Source: Lophius americanus (Eukaryota > Chordata > Actinopteri > Lophiiformes > Lophiidae). From it: DNA of 64,000 nucleotides. Positions 50,327 to 63,700 of the stretch are shown here, piece after piece; within the stretch, counting starts at the first letter, position 1; the number at the start of each line of letters is the position of its first letter. The translations under genes and the position numbers were made by a program. The DNA lies in NCBI GenBank assembly GCA_037951165.1, contig JBBDHG010000054.1:2556001-2620000 (forward strand). The letters are read 5' to 3'. The notes under the pieces are model-generated. The model was not told the origin of the DNA, did no database searches, and saw only the letters and a list, made by a program, of their open reading frames with translations.

Positions 50327-53300
50327 TTCCATTCCACCTATGGCCCTTGGCTGCATCTCACCTCCACATCTCTTTCACCCTGTTTCCTGCCACTCAACAG
50401 CCTGTTCTGTCAATAAATGCCTACGGGCCTGAAAAGAAAAAAGCAGATTCAATTTTATGGCCAGTGAGGTCTCTGAGATTTTAAATGTATGGAAAAAGAG
50501 TATGTGAGAGGACTGCCTTCTAAACTACAGAGTATATGGATTTTTATTTGCTTCAAGGAAGACAAGAAGAATCAGAACATTTCACTGTCTTTGCAGCATG
50601 ACAAAAAAAACAAGCTAAACAAACAACCAACCTCATCGCTAACCAAAATGCAAAAAAGTATTTAAACCCATCAAATGGATGGAACATGGATGGAACTTCT
50701 TGAGACATAGAATATGGTTACTGACTAGTCTCGTTAGCTGTGGGGCCCAGATCAAATCCTAAATCAACCACAAGCAGCCGCAGGCTTGTTGGGAATGTAA
50801 GAAGTCACTGTGTTGAAGAATACTAGACACTCTTGTGGGTTGAGGCTGATGTGGTTGAGGCGCCCTCTTTTTGCAGACAAGGGACATATTGATTCATTCA
50901 AAGACAGCTGACAGTACCTCTAACGGACAAACCGGGACCATTAACACAACTTGGCATCCATGTCCGGCCTCTGACAAGCTCTAACCCCTCAAAAGATGAA
51001 AGTAAAAACACAAACAATGGGCAGGGAACAAATCTGCAGAGTAGGACCGTGTCATATGTTTTTGTCCAGAAGTCAGAAATGTGTTTGAATGTCAGGAAGT
51101 GTGGGGACGACACTCGGCACTTTACAGTAATCTCTAGACAGCTCTCGATGGAAGTCATCCTGGTGGAGTGAAAAAGCAATGTGAACAAAACACATTGATA
51201 AGAATCCTGCTCATGAGGTCCTGCTTCTTCTCACCGTGTGTGTTTGACATGTGAAATATGTCCCCTCTCCTGTTCTATTGTTCATCTTATGGACTTTCAC
51301 ACTGAGGCATCTCATCTCTGCCGGCTGTGCGCTCCTCCCGCCTCGTGAACACAACAGTGTAGTAGTGTAAATGCAGGTGTCGCTGGTCACGCTGGTTGTC
51401 CTGCTGCTTGCTGGTTCTGACTCATCAGCAGCTACTGAATGCCCGCACTGTTACACGTCCAGGAGAGATGGAGGCGGGCAACAATGCAGCGCTGTCCAGA
51501 GACAGAGTCGGCTGACCTGACGCTGGTGATACGTGTCGGTTTGTATGTGTACAACGATATAAGTTTGCATGCATGCCAGAGTGTCTGAGAGTGCGCACCA
51601 CAGCACCCAGCCCGCCTGACAACCACACAATAGCGAGCTATTCTCTGCACCGCCTCAGAATTCTGGCTATCGCCCTTGTGGCCGAGCGGGCCTTCTTCCA
51701 CACTGATCCATCAAGTTACGTCCCGGTGATGCTGATCTTTTGATCTGAGAACAAACCGCTTTGAATTTGAATATGAGGGAATGGACTCGAACACTGGACG
51801 GTTGACAAAGGCTCATTTACATAACAAAAACGGTTGTATGTTTGCACATACATGTGGGAGGGCCTGCTTTTTTATGTATTTACAGACTGACACTCCATTT
51901 CACCTCTCTCCCTCTCTCTCTCTCTTTGAGTACCTCCGTTGGGAAAAACGGGTGGATACAAAGGTCAAGAAGCGGCTTGCCGCCTGAGGAATAACAGAAG
52001 GGACGGTGGGTTGCAGGGAAGGAGAGGGGTGGGAGAATGGCCAGAGGGAAGCTTAGCTCCTACAACAAACTACACTGTCACGAGGGACAAGCAGTGGTAA
52101 ACCATATATTTACAGCATAGTATATAATGCACATTACCCTTCGTCTCTGACTACAGGCTCTCCTGTGTAATTGAGCTGCTGAAAAAAGGAAAAGGGTATA
52201 TCTCCAGTAAATAAAGCCCATGTGGCAAGAGTGAGAGGAGGGGGAGAAAAGAATACAAGAGGATGGGTTAAACCAGAGAGAAGGCATTTCACATGTCAGG
52301 ATGGTTCGCGTACATCATGAAGGGGCTCAGCTGGAAGCTGTTCTTTCTCTCCTCCGCCGGCATCCACCATCATCAAAAACAAACTCCTTTTGTTTCCTCC
52401 CATCCCTCCGCTTTGACCTCTCACCTTCCACGTCAACCCTCCAGGGCTCACAGTCCTTACTCAGCTATACATTCTTAGCATTCTAGTCATCGTTGGACTG
52501 CTCCGTTTACCTCATAGGGAGGGGAAACTTTTCCAACTGTCCACATTGCTAAAGAAAGTTTTGTCACGCTTCCCTCCATCTAAGCTGACAAGTTTTCATT
52601 TGCCAGAGATGAGATGCATCCAAAATTGTTGTCGTAAACATTCCTCTCACCCACAGCTGAATCCAATTTCAAATGAGGGACGGTCAATCATGTGATACTC
52701 TCAGCAGTGACAGCATGAGAGCCCGCTGTCCTCTGCTTGGTCGTATTGATTTTAATAGACTGATGGCTATAAAGTATAATTGATTGACGCCGCTTGAACG
52801 AAGCCATTCCCCCGATGAGGCCTATTAGTGAATTACCTTACTTTTTTCCCCCAGATGCAGCTCTCCAATTATGATGTAACACAATACATTCCTCTGCAAA
52901 CTAGGAAAAACACTTTCAGGATAGATACTGATATTATGAAGGAAGGTGATTGGATCGACTTCACACGCACACAACCCCACAGACTCACACACATACACGG
53001 AGACCGTTGGTTCTGTTTGTGGCCAGCAGGAGGGGAAAATAAACCGAATTATTAAGACATTAAAACTCTTACTGTATGGGTATCTAACCGTTGCTGCCGC
53101 AGTTTCTATTTGTACAGTTTGCATTGATATATATGTTTTCTAATACATGTTATTTTCATCATTATGTATTTCTAATATATAATCTATATAATCTCTTTAA
53201 GCCAAAGTGACTCATTCCAATTGCTTTTTATATGTGACCAGAAGTCAAAAAAGCCAAGATCATTTTTCCTTTTTCTTTTTATCAAAGAAGACACATGTGA

Positions 53301-55006
53301 AAGGGGAAACCACTTAATTTGGGGTATTTATGTTGAGAAAGAAACAAGAATAATGATATATCATAATAAACAATGACCTGATTGTCAGGATAGGTTGACT
53401 AAATGGTGCGTCTCTAAAATAACTGATAAAATCATCTTCACCATTACATATTTCTAAGCACAAATGCCAAGAACAAGATAATTCTGTGGCCATAAATAAA
53501 ATGTCATTTTGGCCACTGGTTATCAGCCATCCAAAATCCTTTATCCTAAAGTGAAACCCTTTATATGTTTGCCACGCTGCCACTCTGTCTTCTAGACATA
53601 CAGCCAGAGAGTTGGTCCCACCTACTCTTAATGTCAGTTCCTGTGCCAGACAGCTCTACAATGAACCAACCATGCTGCCAAGCGAACAACCAGCAAGCTG
53701 CCCCTCAAGCACAGAAAAAAAACACAGTTAAATATGCAGGTATATCAGCATTGACCATTCTATGGTGAATCAGACTAAAGACGCTTTGCACACACATTTC
53801 AGGTGTAAGTTCTCAGATCGGCTGCCTAACTGCTGGGAAGAGGGGCAGAGAGCTGCAGATGGAGAAAAAGCAGATCTACACTACAGTGTCAACCACATGT
53901 AGAGCTCATTAGACTGTTAAGATGACATAAACATTTGCCAAGCTGCACATAAAGAGCATAGTGAAGGATGTACAGTCAAAGGCAGGCGACTCACAAGCAG
54001 TAGAAAGCAGAGTTGTCTGACATCTTCAGCAGGTGGAGGGATGCTCAGACGATTGGAGGAGGAGATGCCAGCGGCAGGAAGCAGGAAGTCAGGTCAACAG
54101 AGACAAACAGCTAACAGGCAAACTCTAAGAAGAACTGCAGTTTAAAGTCGGGCCCCTCAGCATCCTTTGTTTCCTCTCTTGGTGAGAGCAGGAGAATGAA
54201 AAATCCCCATCTCTGTCATTCTCCTTTCCTCTCACTCCCCTCCCTCTCACCCTCCCTCAAACACCCCTTTTCTACAATCGACTGCCCCTGAAGCCCCCTT
54301 CATGTCCTGCTCCCTCTCTCTTTTTGCCTCTCTCTTTCTATCACTCTCTCTTTCCTGCAAACGTCTCCACACAAAGCCCAAGTAGGTTGTAGGATAAGGG
54401 TGTCAAAGCAGAACCCTGCCCCCACCTTCCAACATACCAATCTCTCTCTCGCACGCACAAACGCGCACACACACACACTTTGCAAGGCTGTTACAGCATG
54501 TTTATACAGGTAAAGTTGGCGAGCATGAAACCGTTTAGAAGTCTCTGGAGTAACACTGGAAACAACGACATAAAAAGTAACGGTTACTGACACGTTTCAC
54601 AAACCACGGCTGAAAAATATATATAACACTGATCGATGGTGGATGCAATCAAACAGGCAATACGTTACAATTTATAGCTGTATTTAATAAGGCTTAATTA
54701 TTACTTGCTAGTTCACACAAACACACACACAAATACACACAGTCTAATTATTTGCACTTTTTCCGAATAGTGAAATATACCAAATGATAGCTACATTGTC
54801 ATTTTATTCAATGTTAGTCTAAAAAAACAAACAACCAATTCATAAAAATAATGAATAGATGTTGAGGTCACTTTCCAAATTATTAAATAACAAACTGTAC
54901 AATGCTTCAAAATGACTGGAGCAGAAATATATATGAGGGCTGGATGCAGTCAGCAAAAATCAAGCTAAGATTGATAGAAAGTTTAGAGAAATTTAGAAAA
55001 AGAGAA

Positions 55007-55043
55007 AGAGAAAGAGAAAGAGAAAGAGAGAGAGAGAGAGAGA
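55007..55043. repeat. (GAGAAA)n/(GA)n microsatellite
   Basis: Hexamer AGAAAG units grade into a GA run. Confidence 0.9.
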
Positions 55044-55194
55044 TATATTATTCTTATACTTTGCAGGGTTATCTCACATTGAGCAAGAGATGGCGTACAC
55101 CTGAAAATGTTGTCAGTTCATGACAGGGCTAACATAAGATACACATTCACATCCATGGGCCATTAAGAGTCACCAATTAATCTATTTAACATGT

Positions 55195-55300
55195 TTTTTG
55201 AATGTGTGAGGAAGCTGGAGCACCCAGAGGGAACCCATGGAAACACTGGGACAATATGCAAAATCCAAACACAAAGGCCCCAGGATGGGATTTAAACAAA
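55195..55300 (-). mobile_element. SINE-like repeat, second copy in opposite orientation
   Basis: GAGGAAGCTGGAGCACCCAG then GGGAACCCATGG is the reverse complement of the family seen at 44835-44945. The B box remnant (GTTTAAATCC on the minus strand) is at 55288-55297. Confidence 0.55.
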
Positions 55301-56055
55301 GAAACTGGTGCCATTCTGCCATACTGACTATTTGAGAGAGAAAAATAAATTCATTTGTATGAAATTCTATAAGGGTGCCTGTATTTATAGTCACTCAGAG
55401 TATGCATTCACTTCACACAGTAGTGCTGAAGTCATTTTCATCATGGTTTGATTTTAAGCCAAAGCATTTTCAGTCACATTCTGAATGTGGCTTTTTGCTG
55501 AACGTGGCAGCCCAAATAGTTTGAATAAAGCCAAGAGATTCCATGTAACCGCAAGACTGTAACAGATACGAGACAACAGATCGATCATCTTCTAGAGCTG
55601 GAATCCCATTGAATGACAAGATTTCGCAGCGCATGCCCATTTTTGTGACACACGTCCTTACAGGTTAAAGCAAGTCAGGGACAGGAGTAAAAAGCTTGAA
55701 TGTTGCAGAAAAGAGGGGCTGATTGAAGGAGCTTGACACTGAGAGCCAGCTGGAAGGAGAGATGGAGGGGGCGGGGCCAAAAAGAGGAGGCTTTAGGGAG
55801 AATTTATATACAGAAGAAGGGATGAGGAGAGAAGAGAGAGGAGGAAAATGGATCAGGAATAAAGGTAATGGCTTCCTCTTTCCCTAGACACACACACACA
55901 CACTCATATCCCTGTTTGGAATGTGCATCTCCATCTATCAACTCAACCAATCACTCCCTTGCATCGCTTTTAATAAGCAATGCCAACAAATTAAGAGACT
56001 GAATGAACCCTAAATTAGCATTTTGCTCATACATAACCCCCTCATCACGTACGTT

Positions 56056-56162
<107 letters not shown>

Positions 56163-56486
56163 CCTGAAATCCCCCATCAGCACTGGGGGTCCTCTATGGC
56201 TGGTGAGCAGACACACAGCCTCAATAATGCGACATTAGATGCAGCAGTGCCCTGCTCAAGGGGTCCTGCAGCTGTGCAATGACTATGGGAGCAGACAGGA
56301 AGGGGGTTCATAATTAACAGTCACAATCACTGATACACTTTATGTCTGCATAATGCATATCACCACACACACAAGAGTGTCACCTTTTCCCCTGTCAGTG
56401 TAATTCCTCTTTTATGTCTTCCGTTTGGAAGAGATGACGTTTGAATAGTCCTGACTCCATTGTTCTGTTTTAGGTTAGACATTTTA

Positions 56487-56488
<2 letters not shown>

Positions 56489-56559
<71 letters not shown>

Positions 56560-56561
56560 CG
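56489..56561. repeat. (TG)n microsatellite
   Basis: About 36 TG units with one TATG interruption. It has opposite polarity to the CA tract 330 bp away. Confidence 0.95.
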
Positions 56562-56655
56562 CGGCTGGCTCCACTCCAAGCGCACTCATATGACATCCAC
56601 TTTGGACTTAACGGTAAATGATGTGTTATAATGAATTATTTTATGTTATTATGGC

Positions 56656-56696
56656 CCCTGGCCAGAATTTCAGCATGTCTGAAATTCTGGCCAGGG
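56656..56696. repeat. perfect 18-bp inverted repeat, 5-nt loop
   Basis: CCCTGGCCAGAATTTCAG (56656-56673) is the exact reverse complement of 56679-56696, separated by CATGT. With one bulged base the stem gains two more pairs. Confidence 0.95.
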
Positions 56697-56949
56697 CCTG
56701 TCCAGCAAATGTCTGTCCAGCGAGGACACCGCATAGTGACGGTGTGTATGTGGCCCGATGACTACACCCTGACCATTGACATGGGTGCAAGCACGGGAAA
56801 CAACAGCACTGATCATGAATGGGGTTTCCCTCACCAGATATACAGCCTTTTTTCACAAAGGCAATTTCTTTTGCTTTTTAAGGTTTGCTTTACTGTTTAA
56901 ATCTATGAAAGTGAGACAATAAATATTCATTCCTTCATCCTGCACCTAT

Positions 56950-57335
56950 CCGGCATCGGGTCGTTATGGCAGTAGGCCAAGAAGGAAGTTCCAGATGTTC
57001 CTCTCCCCACCAACCCTTTCCAGTTCATACTGGGGGATTCTGAGGTCTATCCAGGTCAGATGAGACAGATGAGATGTACAATCCCCCAATTGAGCTCTTG
57101 GTCTTTCCTGGGATCTCCTCCCAGGTGGACGTGCAAAGACATCCTCCATAGGAGAGCGTCCCATATCGAACGAATAGTGGCTGTACTCAGAGCTTCCTCC
57201 AGACGCCCTCTGCACCTTATCGCTAAAGCTGAGCCTATTTACCCTGCAAAGGAAGCTCATTTCAGCCCCTTGTATCATTGACCTCATTCTTTCTGTCACA
57301 CCACAGCCCTCATGATCAGAGGTGTTGTTACTCTG
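56950..57335 (-). pseudogene. non-LTR retrotransposon 3' fragment
   Basis: On the minus strand it reads AEMSFLCRVNRLSFSDKVQ, ARPPGRRSQERPRAQLGDC and LRIPQYELERVGGERNIWN, then ends near LLGLLP. This is the C-terminal region after the RT of the same kind of fish LINE as at 19262. It is 5' truncated, as expected from incomplete reverse transcription. Confidence 0.75.
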
Positions 57336-59280
57336 TTTCATGTTTATTGAGATTTATGGTCCCATGGTCAATAAATATGAGATGTGACGATAACAGACGC
57401 TAACATTTTCCATGTTCTATCCTGTCGTCTATCTGTTGGTGTGTGTCTCTGGATAATTGAATGTGTCATTTGTGGAACTAAACATCTGTCTGACAGACAT
57501 AGCCAGGATGGGAGTCTCACCTAAACAGCCACTAATCTCTGCTCTGCTTCCAGCTACTGATATGGACTGACTACGCCATTTAGCCTATGAGAACCAACTT
57601 ATCAAAACCTCTGATTATTGAGAAATCAGTCTGCTGGTTGTCACAGCTTCCACCTCTCTAAGGCAGGAGAACGCCGGGTGCCCTCCTGTCATTTGGGCAA
57701 TGCATCTAAACTCATGGTCTAGTTAAATAGTGAAAAGAGCGATCAGCACAGATATCAAAACTTTGGCTCATAAACTGTGGTCTGAAAGTTGAGCTCTGTC
57801 CAATTTGTCGTCACTCTACAACTGTTTTGTGTATTTAGTATTTTGTTTTAAAAGAATGTCTAGCAGACGATGAAAAGCAGCGCTCAGACCCACTCTGAAG
57901 TAAGATGAGTGTGAATCAAGTCGGACTACAGACAAACCACTGCATCCATTAAGGTCATCATGACAAATGTCTGATGAAATAAAGATTTCATCAGACTGAA
58001 ATCTGAGAAAAAATTAGGAATGGAAATCATGCTTGTAGTTCTGAATTAAACTCCAGTACAACTATCTAAACTACTTTAAACCTATTGCCCTACGGTAAAA
58101 CTGATGCTATACTGGCATTGACAAACACCTACTGTACTTGGCAAATGCAGCCCTTTCAGCATATGGCGGGAAATCCTGCCTTCCTGGCATCTGAAATACG
58201 AGTGGAATATCTGAAGCTCCCCACTCAGCAAGATCAGCTCGCCTCCTTCTTCTATGGCCTCAAAGGAAGGAGAGATTTATTGTCTTTTTCTTTGCCCGGT
58301 TGTTACCACATGAATGTCCATGTTTTCAAGGGCCATACACAGGCGTAACCATTAATCTCCTCGCATAAAGACACAAACATTAACACTTTTTCTATGTAGA
58401 GGGATAGTGGGGTGGCAGAGACCCGGGTATCTGTGCCTAAGCATACAAAACAGCTGAACATCTACACATAGGCACCGTGACAATCCAATTAAAGTGTTTG
58501 CACATAGATACAGTTTGCAGTATTAGAGATTCAGGCTAAAATATCCCACTGAGCAGTAACTTACTGACTACTTGCTGTGTTTGCGTATCCGTATCTGTAT
58601 GTCAGGGACTGGGGCTAACTAGCTCTGCTCCAAGACCAACAAGACCATATGGCAAAGTCTTTTGTTCTTTGCTCGGGATTCATGATCGGGCCTTGGAGGG
58701 GTGCCCAGCATCAATGTGTGAATACATGAAAGTATGCGTGTCTGCCAGTGTTTACCCAACACAAACAGCACCATGGGTCGACTATTTTCTATCATCACTA
58801 ACAAACGTATGCTTCCAGATGTAGACATCTCTATAGAGCGAGCAAAGCCTGACTATCAGGGTGAGTGAGGCTTAAACCCAGCTTGATTGTCAACAGAACA
58901 CGCAGGTGTACACACAGTGAAGAACAATCATTCTCAAACACACCTACAGGTACATGCTCTGCACCTGCAGTGGAAGCTACGATGCGTGTTGCAAAAACCA
59001 CACTAGGTGGTGGTGAGAGCACTATTCAAACAATGGTGTTATCTGGTATCTTTAAAAAAGAAACTGACCTTTTCTGCAATGGCAGGTTCCCTTTTATTCT
59101 TCTTATCTAATTATAAAATTGAACTGGGGGTTTATCAGTTGTGCAGCAAAACATTTAAAGCACGGTGGGGACCTGACAAGCATAAAAGCTACAACTATAG
59201 CAATCTTATGATCATCTTTCTTTCTGTGTGAGGTCTCATGGATTCATCCTTACACTAACAAAAAAATTACATCCAATCCC

Positions 59281-60675
59281 AGTAATTAACTGGCAGCAAG
59301 TAGTCAGTAAGTTACTGTAAAATAACTCACAATAATTAACGCGCAGCAAGTAGTCAGTAAGTTACTGTAAAATAACGCACAGTAATTAACTGGCAGCAAG
59401 TAGTCAGTAAGTTACTGTAAAATAACGCACAGTAATTAACTGGCAGCCAGTAGTCAGTAAGTTACTGTAAAATAACTCACAGTAATTAACTGGCAGCAAG
59501 TAGTCAGTAAGTTACTGTAAAATAACTCACAGTAATTAACTGGCAGCAAGTAGTTAGTAAGTTACTGTAAAATAACTCACAGTAATTAACTGGCAGCAAG
59601 TAGTCAGTAGGTTACTGTAAAATAACTTACAGTAATTAACTGGCAGCAAGTAGTCAGTAAGTTACTGTAAAATAACTCACAATAATTAACTGGTAGCAAG
59701 TAGTCAGTAAGTTACTGTAAAATAACTCACAGTAATTAACTGGTAGCAAGTAGTCAGTAAGTTACTGTAACATAACTCACAGTAATTAACTGGCAGCAAG
59801 TAGTCAGTAAGTTACTGTAAAATAACTCACAGTAATTAACTGGTAGCAAGTAGTCAGTAAGTTACTGTAAAATAACGCACAGTAATTAACGGGCAGCCAA
59901 TAGTCAGTAAGTTACTGTAGAATACCTCACAGTAGTTAACTGGCAGCAAGTAGTCAGTAAGTTACTGTAAATAACTCACAGTAATTAACTGGTAGCAAGT
60001 AGTAAGTCAGTTACTGTAAAATAACTCACAGTAATTAACTGGTAGCAAGTAGTCAGTACGTTACTGTAAAATAACTCACAGTAATTAACTGGCAGCCAGT
60101 AGTCAGTAAGTTACTGTTAAATAACTCACAGTAATTAACTGGCAGCAAGTAGTCAGTAAGTTACTGTAAAATAACTCACAGTAATTAATTGGCAGCAATT
60201 AGTTAGTAAGTTACTGTAAAATAATCCACCGTAATTAACTGGCAGCAAGTAGTCAGTAAGTTGCTGTAAAATAACTCACAGTAATTAACCGGCAGCAAGT
60301 AGTCAGTAAGTTACTGTAAAATAACTCACAGTAATTAACTGGCAGCAAGTAGTCAGTAAGTTACTGTAAAATAACTCACAATAATTAACGCGCAGCAAGT
60401 AGTCAATAAGTTACTGTAAAATACCTCACAGTAGTTAACAGGCAGCAAGTAGTCAGTAAGTTACTGTAAAATAACTCACAATAATTAACGGGCAGCAAGT
60501 AGTCAGGAAGTTACTGTAAAATAACTCACAGTAATAAACGGGCAGCAAGTAGTCAGTAACTCACAGTAATTAACTGGCATTAAGTAGTCAGTAAGTTACT
60601 GTAAAATAACTCACAGTAGTTAACTGGCAGCAAGTAGTCAGTAAGTTACAGTAAAATAAATCACAGTAGTTACTA
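59281..60675. repeat. 50-bp minisatellite, about 28 copies
   Basis: The unit begins AGTAATTAACTGGCAGCAAG, continues TAGTCAGTAAGTTACTGTAA and ends AATAACTCAC. The period is 50 bp, with point variants and few indels (a 49-bp unit near 59980, a shortened unit near 60550). Each unit carries a 7-bp inverted repeat, TTACTGT...ACAGTAA, across the unit boundary. The consensus is 34% GC. The flanking 60676-60900 is also rich in ACAGTA words, suggesting that the array arose inside a larger element. Confidence 0.95.
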
Positions 60676-63364
60676 CTGTACAGAAGTATCTACTATAATT
60701 TTGCACAGTTTTGATTTTATTATCCTGGTTTAGTACAGTGAATAAAATATTTACGGTGATTTTTTTAAGTTGTAATTTTATTACTGTTATTTAACACATG
60801 CAAATATATTTTCTGAGATATTTTACAGTAGTCTTTGTTACTGTCTTCACTACAGTAAAAAAACCATTAACTTCCATATTAAACAGTTAAAAATAATGAA
60901 CTGTTGAAAGGCATCGTAAAGTACGGCAGATTTTACAACATTTATTTACATCGTAAGTTTAACAGATCATGAATGAACTTTGTCTTAAGTGATTAATCAA
61001 AACCATTGGAAGTAAAAGATGAAAAGAATGTTATTAAACAATTTCTTTAGTGTATTATGCTGCCATTCACAGTTACGATACCTAATTGTGCCGTTGCAGC
61101 CTCACTCACTGTCAAACGTCATGTGTTCACATCTTTCCATTTCCCTTACACTTTGTATCATAAACATCAATCATCTGCACCTACATGTGTGTCCACAGTG
61201 TTAAAATGCAACGCTCAACTTCACCTTCACTTACTTTCCCTCACCTAGTTATTTTTTTTTATTCATTCCTTCTTAAAACTCTTCTTTCAGCCGTTGTCTT
61301 CCACCTCTTGCCTTGAATATTTTATCCTTATCATTAACCATCAAAGCAGGATAGAACATTTACATGATGATACAGAGACAATACTCTGCAGTAGTTATAA
61401 TGAAAAAATGGCTAGAAGGTTTATATTGTCATTTTTGTCAATATCCCTAAGCCATAAAAGTCACTATTGTATATGTATATTGACTTTCTACCACATGAGA
61501 CTGCACTTTTACTTTCTCTACCACAGCACTGAACTATTGAACTGTGCTCATCTGGCTGCACCCAGGCAATTAACTGGGGGCAATGATGATTCTCAAGGAG
61601 GGACATAAGCCTTTTAAACTCTAACAACAATGGCCCAGCCCTTGTTAACAGGACCTCGAACATCTGGTTGCCCACAGACAAGATATTTATTAATGGAGTA
61701 CAAGAACAAAGCTGGTTGTACACATACCGACAGTGGGACGTGTTGAGATTAGCAACAAGAACACGTGTCTGGATTTCGGGGCAGTCGTTCTTTGTTAAGA
61801 TTTTGACATTGCACCATTTTATTCAGACACGGCCTGCTAAATATTTGGATTATTCATAGTAGGACCTTACAAAGGAAAGAAAGCTTGTGTCCATGTGTTT
61901 ATATTCGCTCGTTAAAGTTGTTCTCATCAGAGATCCATCCCCTCAACAAACAAACAATACTAGCCTGGTTACCATGTGACAATAAGCCCACTGAATCATC
62001 ATAGACACACAATGTGTGCCACACACTCACATCAACCAGACAGATGAGTTTAAACATACATATACACACTAAGATGAACCCAATGTTATAAGGACTGCAT
62101 ACACACAGTGGAAAATACACTAATGGGAGCAGAGGTAGAGTGTGGAGAGTCTCCAGCTGGAGCAAAGGTACCGGGCTCCTGATGTAATGAGTCTATTAGC
62201 CGGCGAAACAGAAAATCCAGCTGCTACCCCACATGTGGGAAAAAATACACACTCTTAAACTTATTTGTGTTTTAAATATTCAGAGAATAAGATGTCCTCC
62301 GCCCCTCAGCTGCAATCAACACGCTACATTCACTCAGCGGTGATAAATTGGTGATCCACACACCTGGACATTAGAGGGAAGAGCGCTGCTGTCAAACAGA
62401 CTGATCATGTTACAGGATAGCACCTTACCCGGCACCGGCAGAGTGCGTGCTGACTGAGACAGAGGTGGGCTTTGGTCCAATCTGTCCAACAGAGGGTGCT
62501 AAAGCAATGTGTAGCCTGAAGGCTTATGTGTACTGGTTTCCTCTGCCCTTCCTCTCCTCTCCTTCTTCCACCGCTGCACACATATTGACAGAGCTATCCC
62601 TCGCATCCATCTTTATGTGTACCGTAGTGTAAATGTCTGAGTTGTGTCAATCTGAGTTAGTGTAGGTGTTCAAACTGTCCAGCCACAATCATTTTTCAAT
62701 TACTGGAGTAAAACCATGGAAACTTCTGCCTAACAACCCATTACACAACTGTTTCAGGCTATTAAGAACATTAGTCCGGTCTGGCCCACGGCAGTTCTGG
62801 GCTCTGTAATGTCCAGATGGACAGACTGAGCTACAGCATGGGGTAAAACCCCCCCCCTCACAATAGTTTAAGAAAGCAACGTTTAGTCATAAGAAGTGAT
62901 AACACTTTGCCTGTGCTTATCCATCACAGTGGTTGTTTTCTAAGGAGTCAGCTCTTAACGGTGCTGAGCACTGTGTGTGATCCGCTCTCTGTGTCAAAGG
63001 TCAATATATAAAACAGCAATCACTGTACCTGGGCAGCATGAAGAGCCACTCTTTAAGGCCAGGTTTTTGCAGTCAAAAATCATCATTATCTGATTATCTT
63101 TGTAAATTTGACAGATTCAATCTCTTCAAGAAGAATATTTGTATCTTACATTAATGTAGTTTTAGAAAGTAAATTTTAAAAATGGTTATAAATTACATTT
63201 TGATAAATTCTACGGAAATATTTTGCATGGAAATTTTCCTTTGCCCTCAGCCTGGTTTTTCAATATTTATTATATCTGTTAGATAAAATGTATGATGTTC
63301 TAATATCCTGCTGACAGACTGACTGTCTCATAAGCAGAAGTAAAATATTATTAAATGTAAGTGT

Positions 63365-63700
63365 TGTCCATCCATCCATCCATTTTCTTCAGCTTATCCC
63401 GGTTGGGGTTGCATTAATGGCAGGCTAAGAAGGCTATTCTAGGCGTCATTCTCCCGAGCCACATTCTCCAGCTCAGCCTGGGGGATCTTTAGGGGTTCAT
63501 GTGGCGGATGAGAGACATAATTCCTGCAGCGAGTTCTGGGTCCACCCGAGGGTCTCCTACTCGTTGATAATGCCTGGTTCAGGCATCTGATGCCTCTTGC
63601 TTCATTCCACACAAAGGGGCAGTGGCTCAACTCTGAGCCCCCTCCAGATGGCCAAGCTCTGCACCTCATCGTTAACGCTGAGCGCAGCAACCTTACGTAT
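63365..63700 (-). pseudogene. non-LTR retrotransposon 3' fragment with tail
   Basis: On the minus strand 63439-63690 reads RRPSGGPRTRCRNYVSHPPH and IPQAELENVARENDA, degenerate forms of the LINE C-terminus. The element ends at 63367-63384 in a TCCATCCATCCATCCA tract, the simple-repeat tail typical of this fish LINE. Confidence 0.7.

Noticed and set aside
51672..51760. tRNA-like A box (TGGCCGAGCGG)
   Set aside because: No matching B box or cloverleaf follows at the right distance; a coincidence or a very old relic.
59281..60675. CRISPR-like array
   Set aside because: The repeats are contiguous 50-bp units without unique spacers, in a eukaryotic genome; it is a minisatellite.
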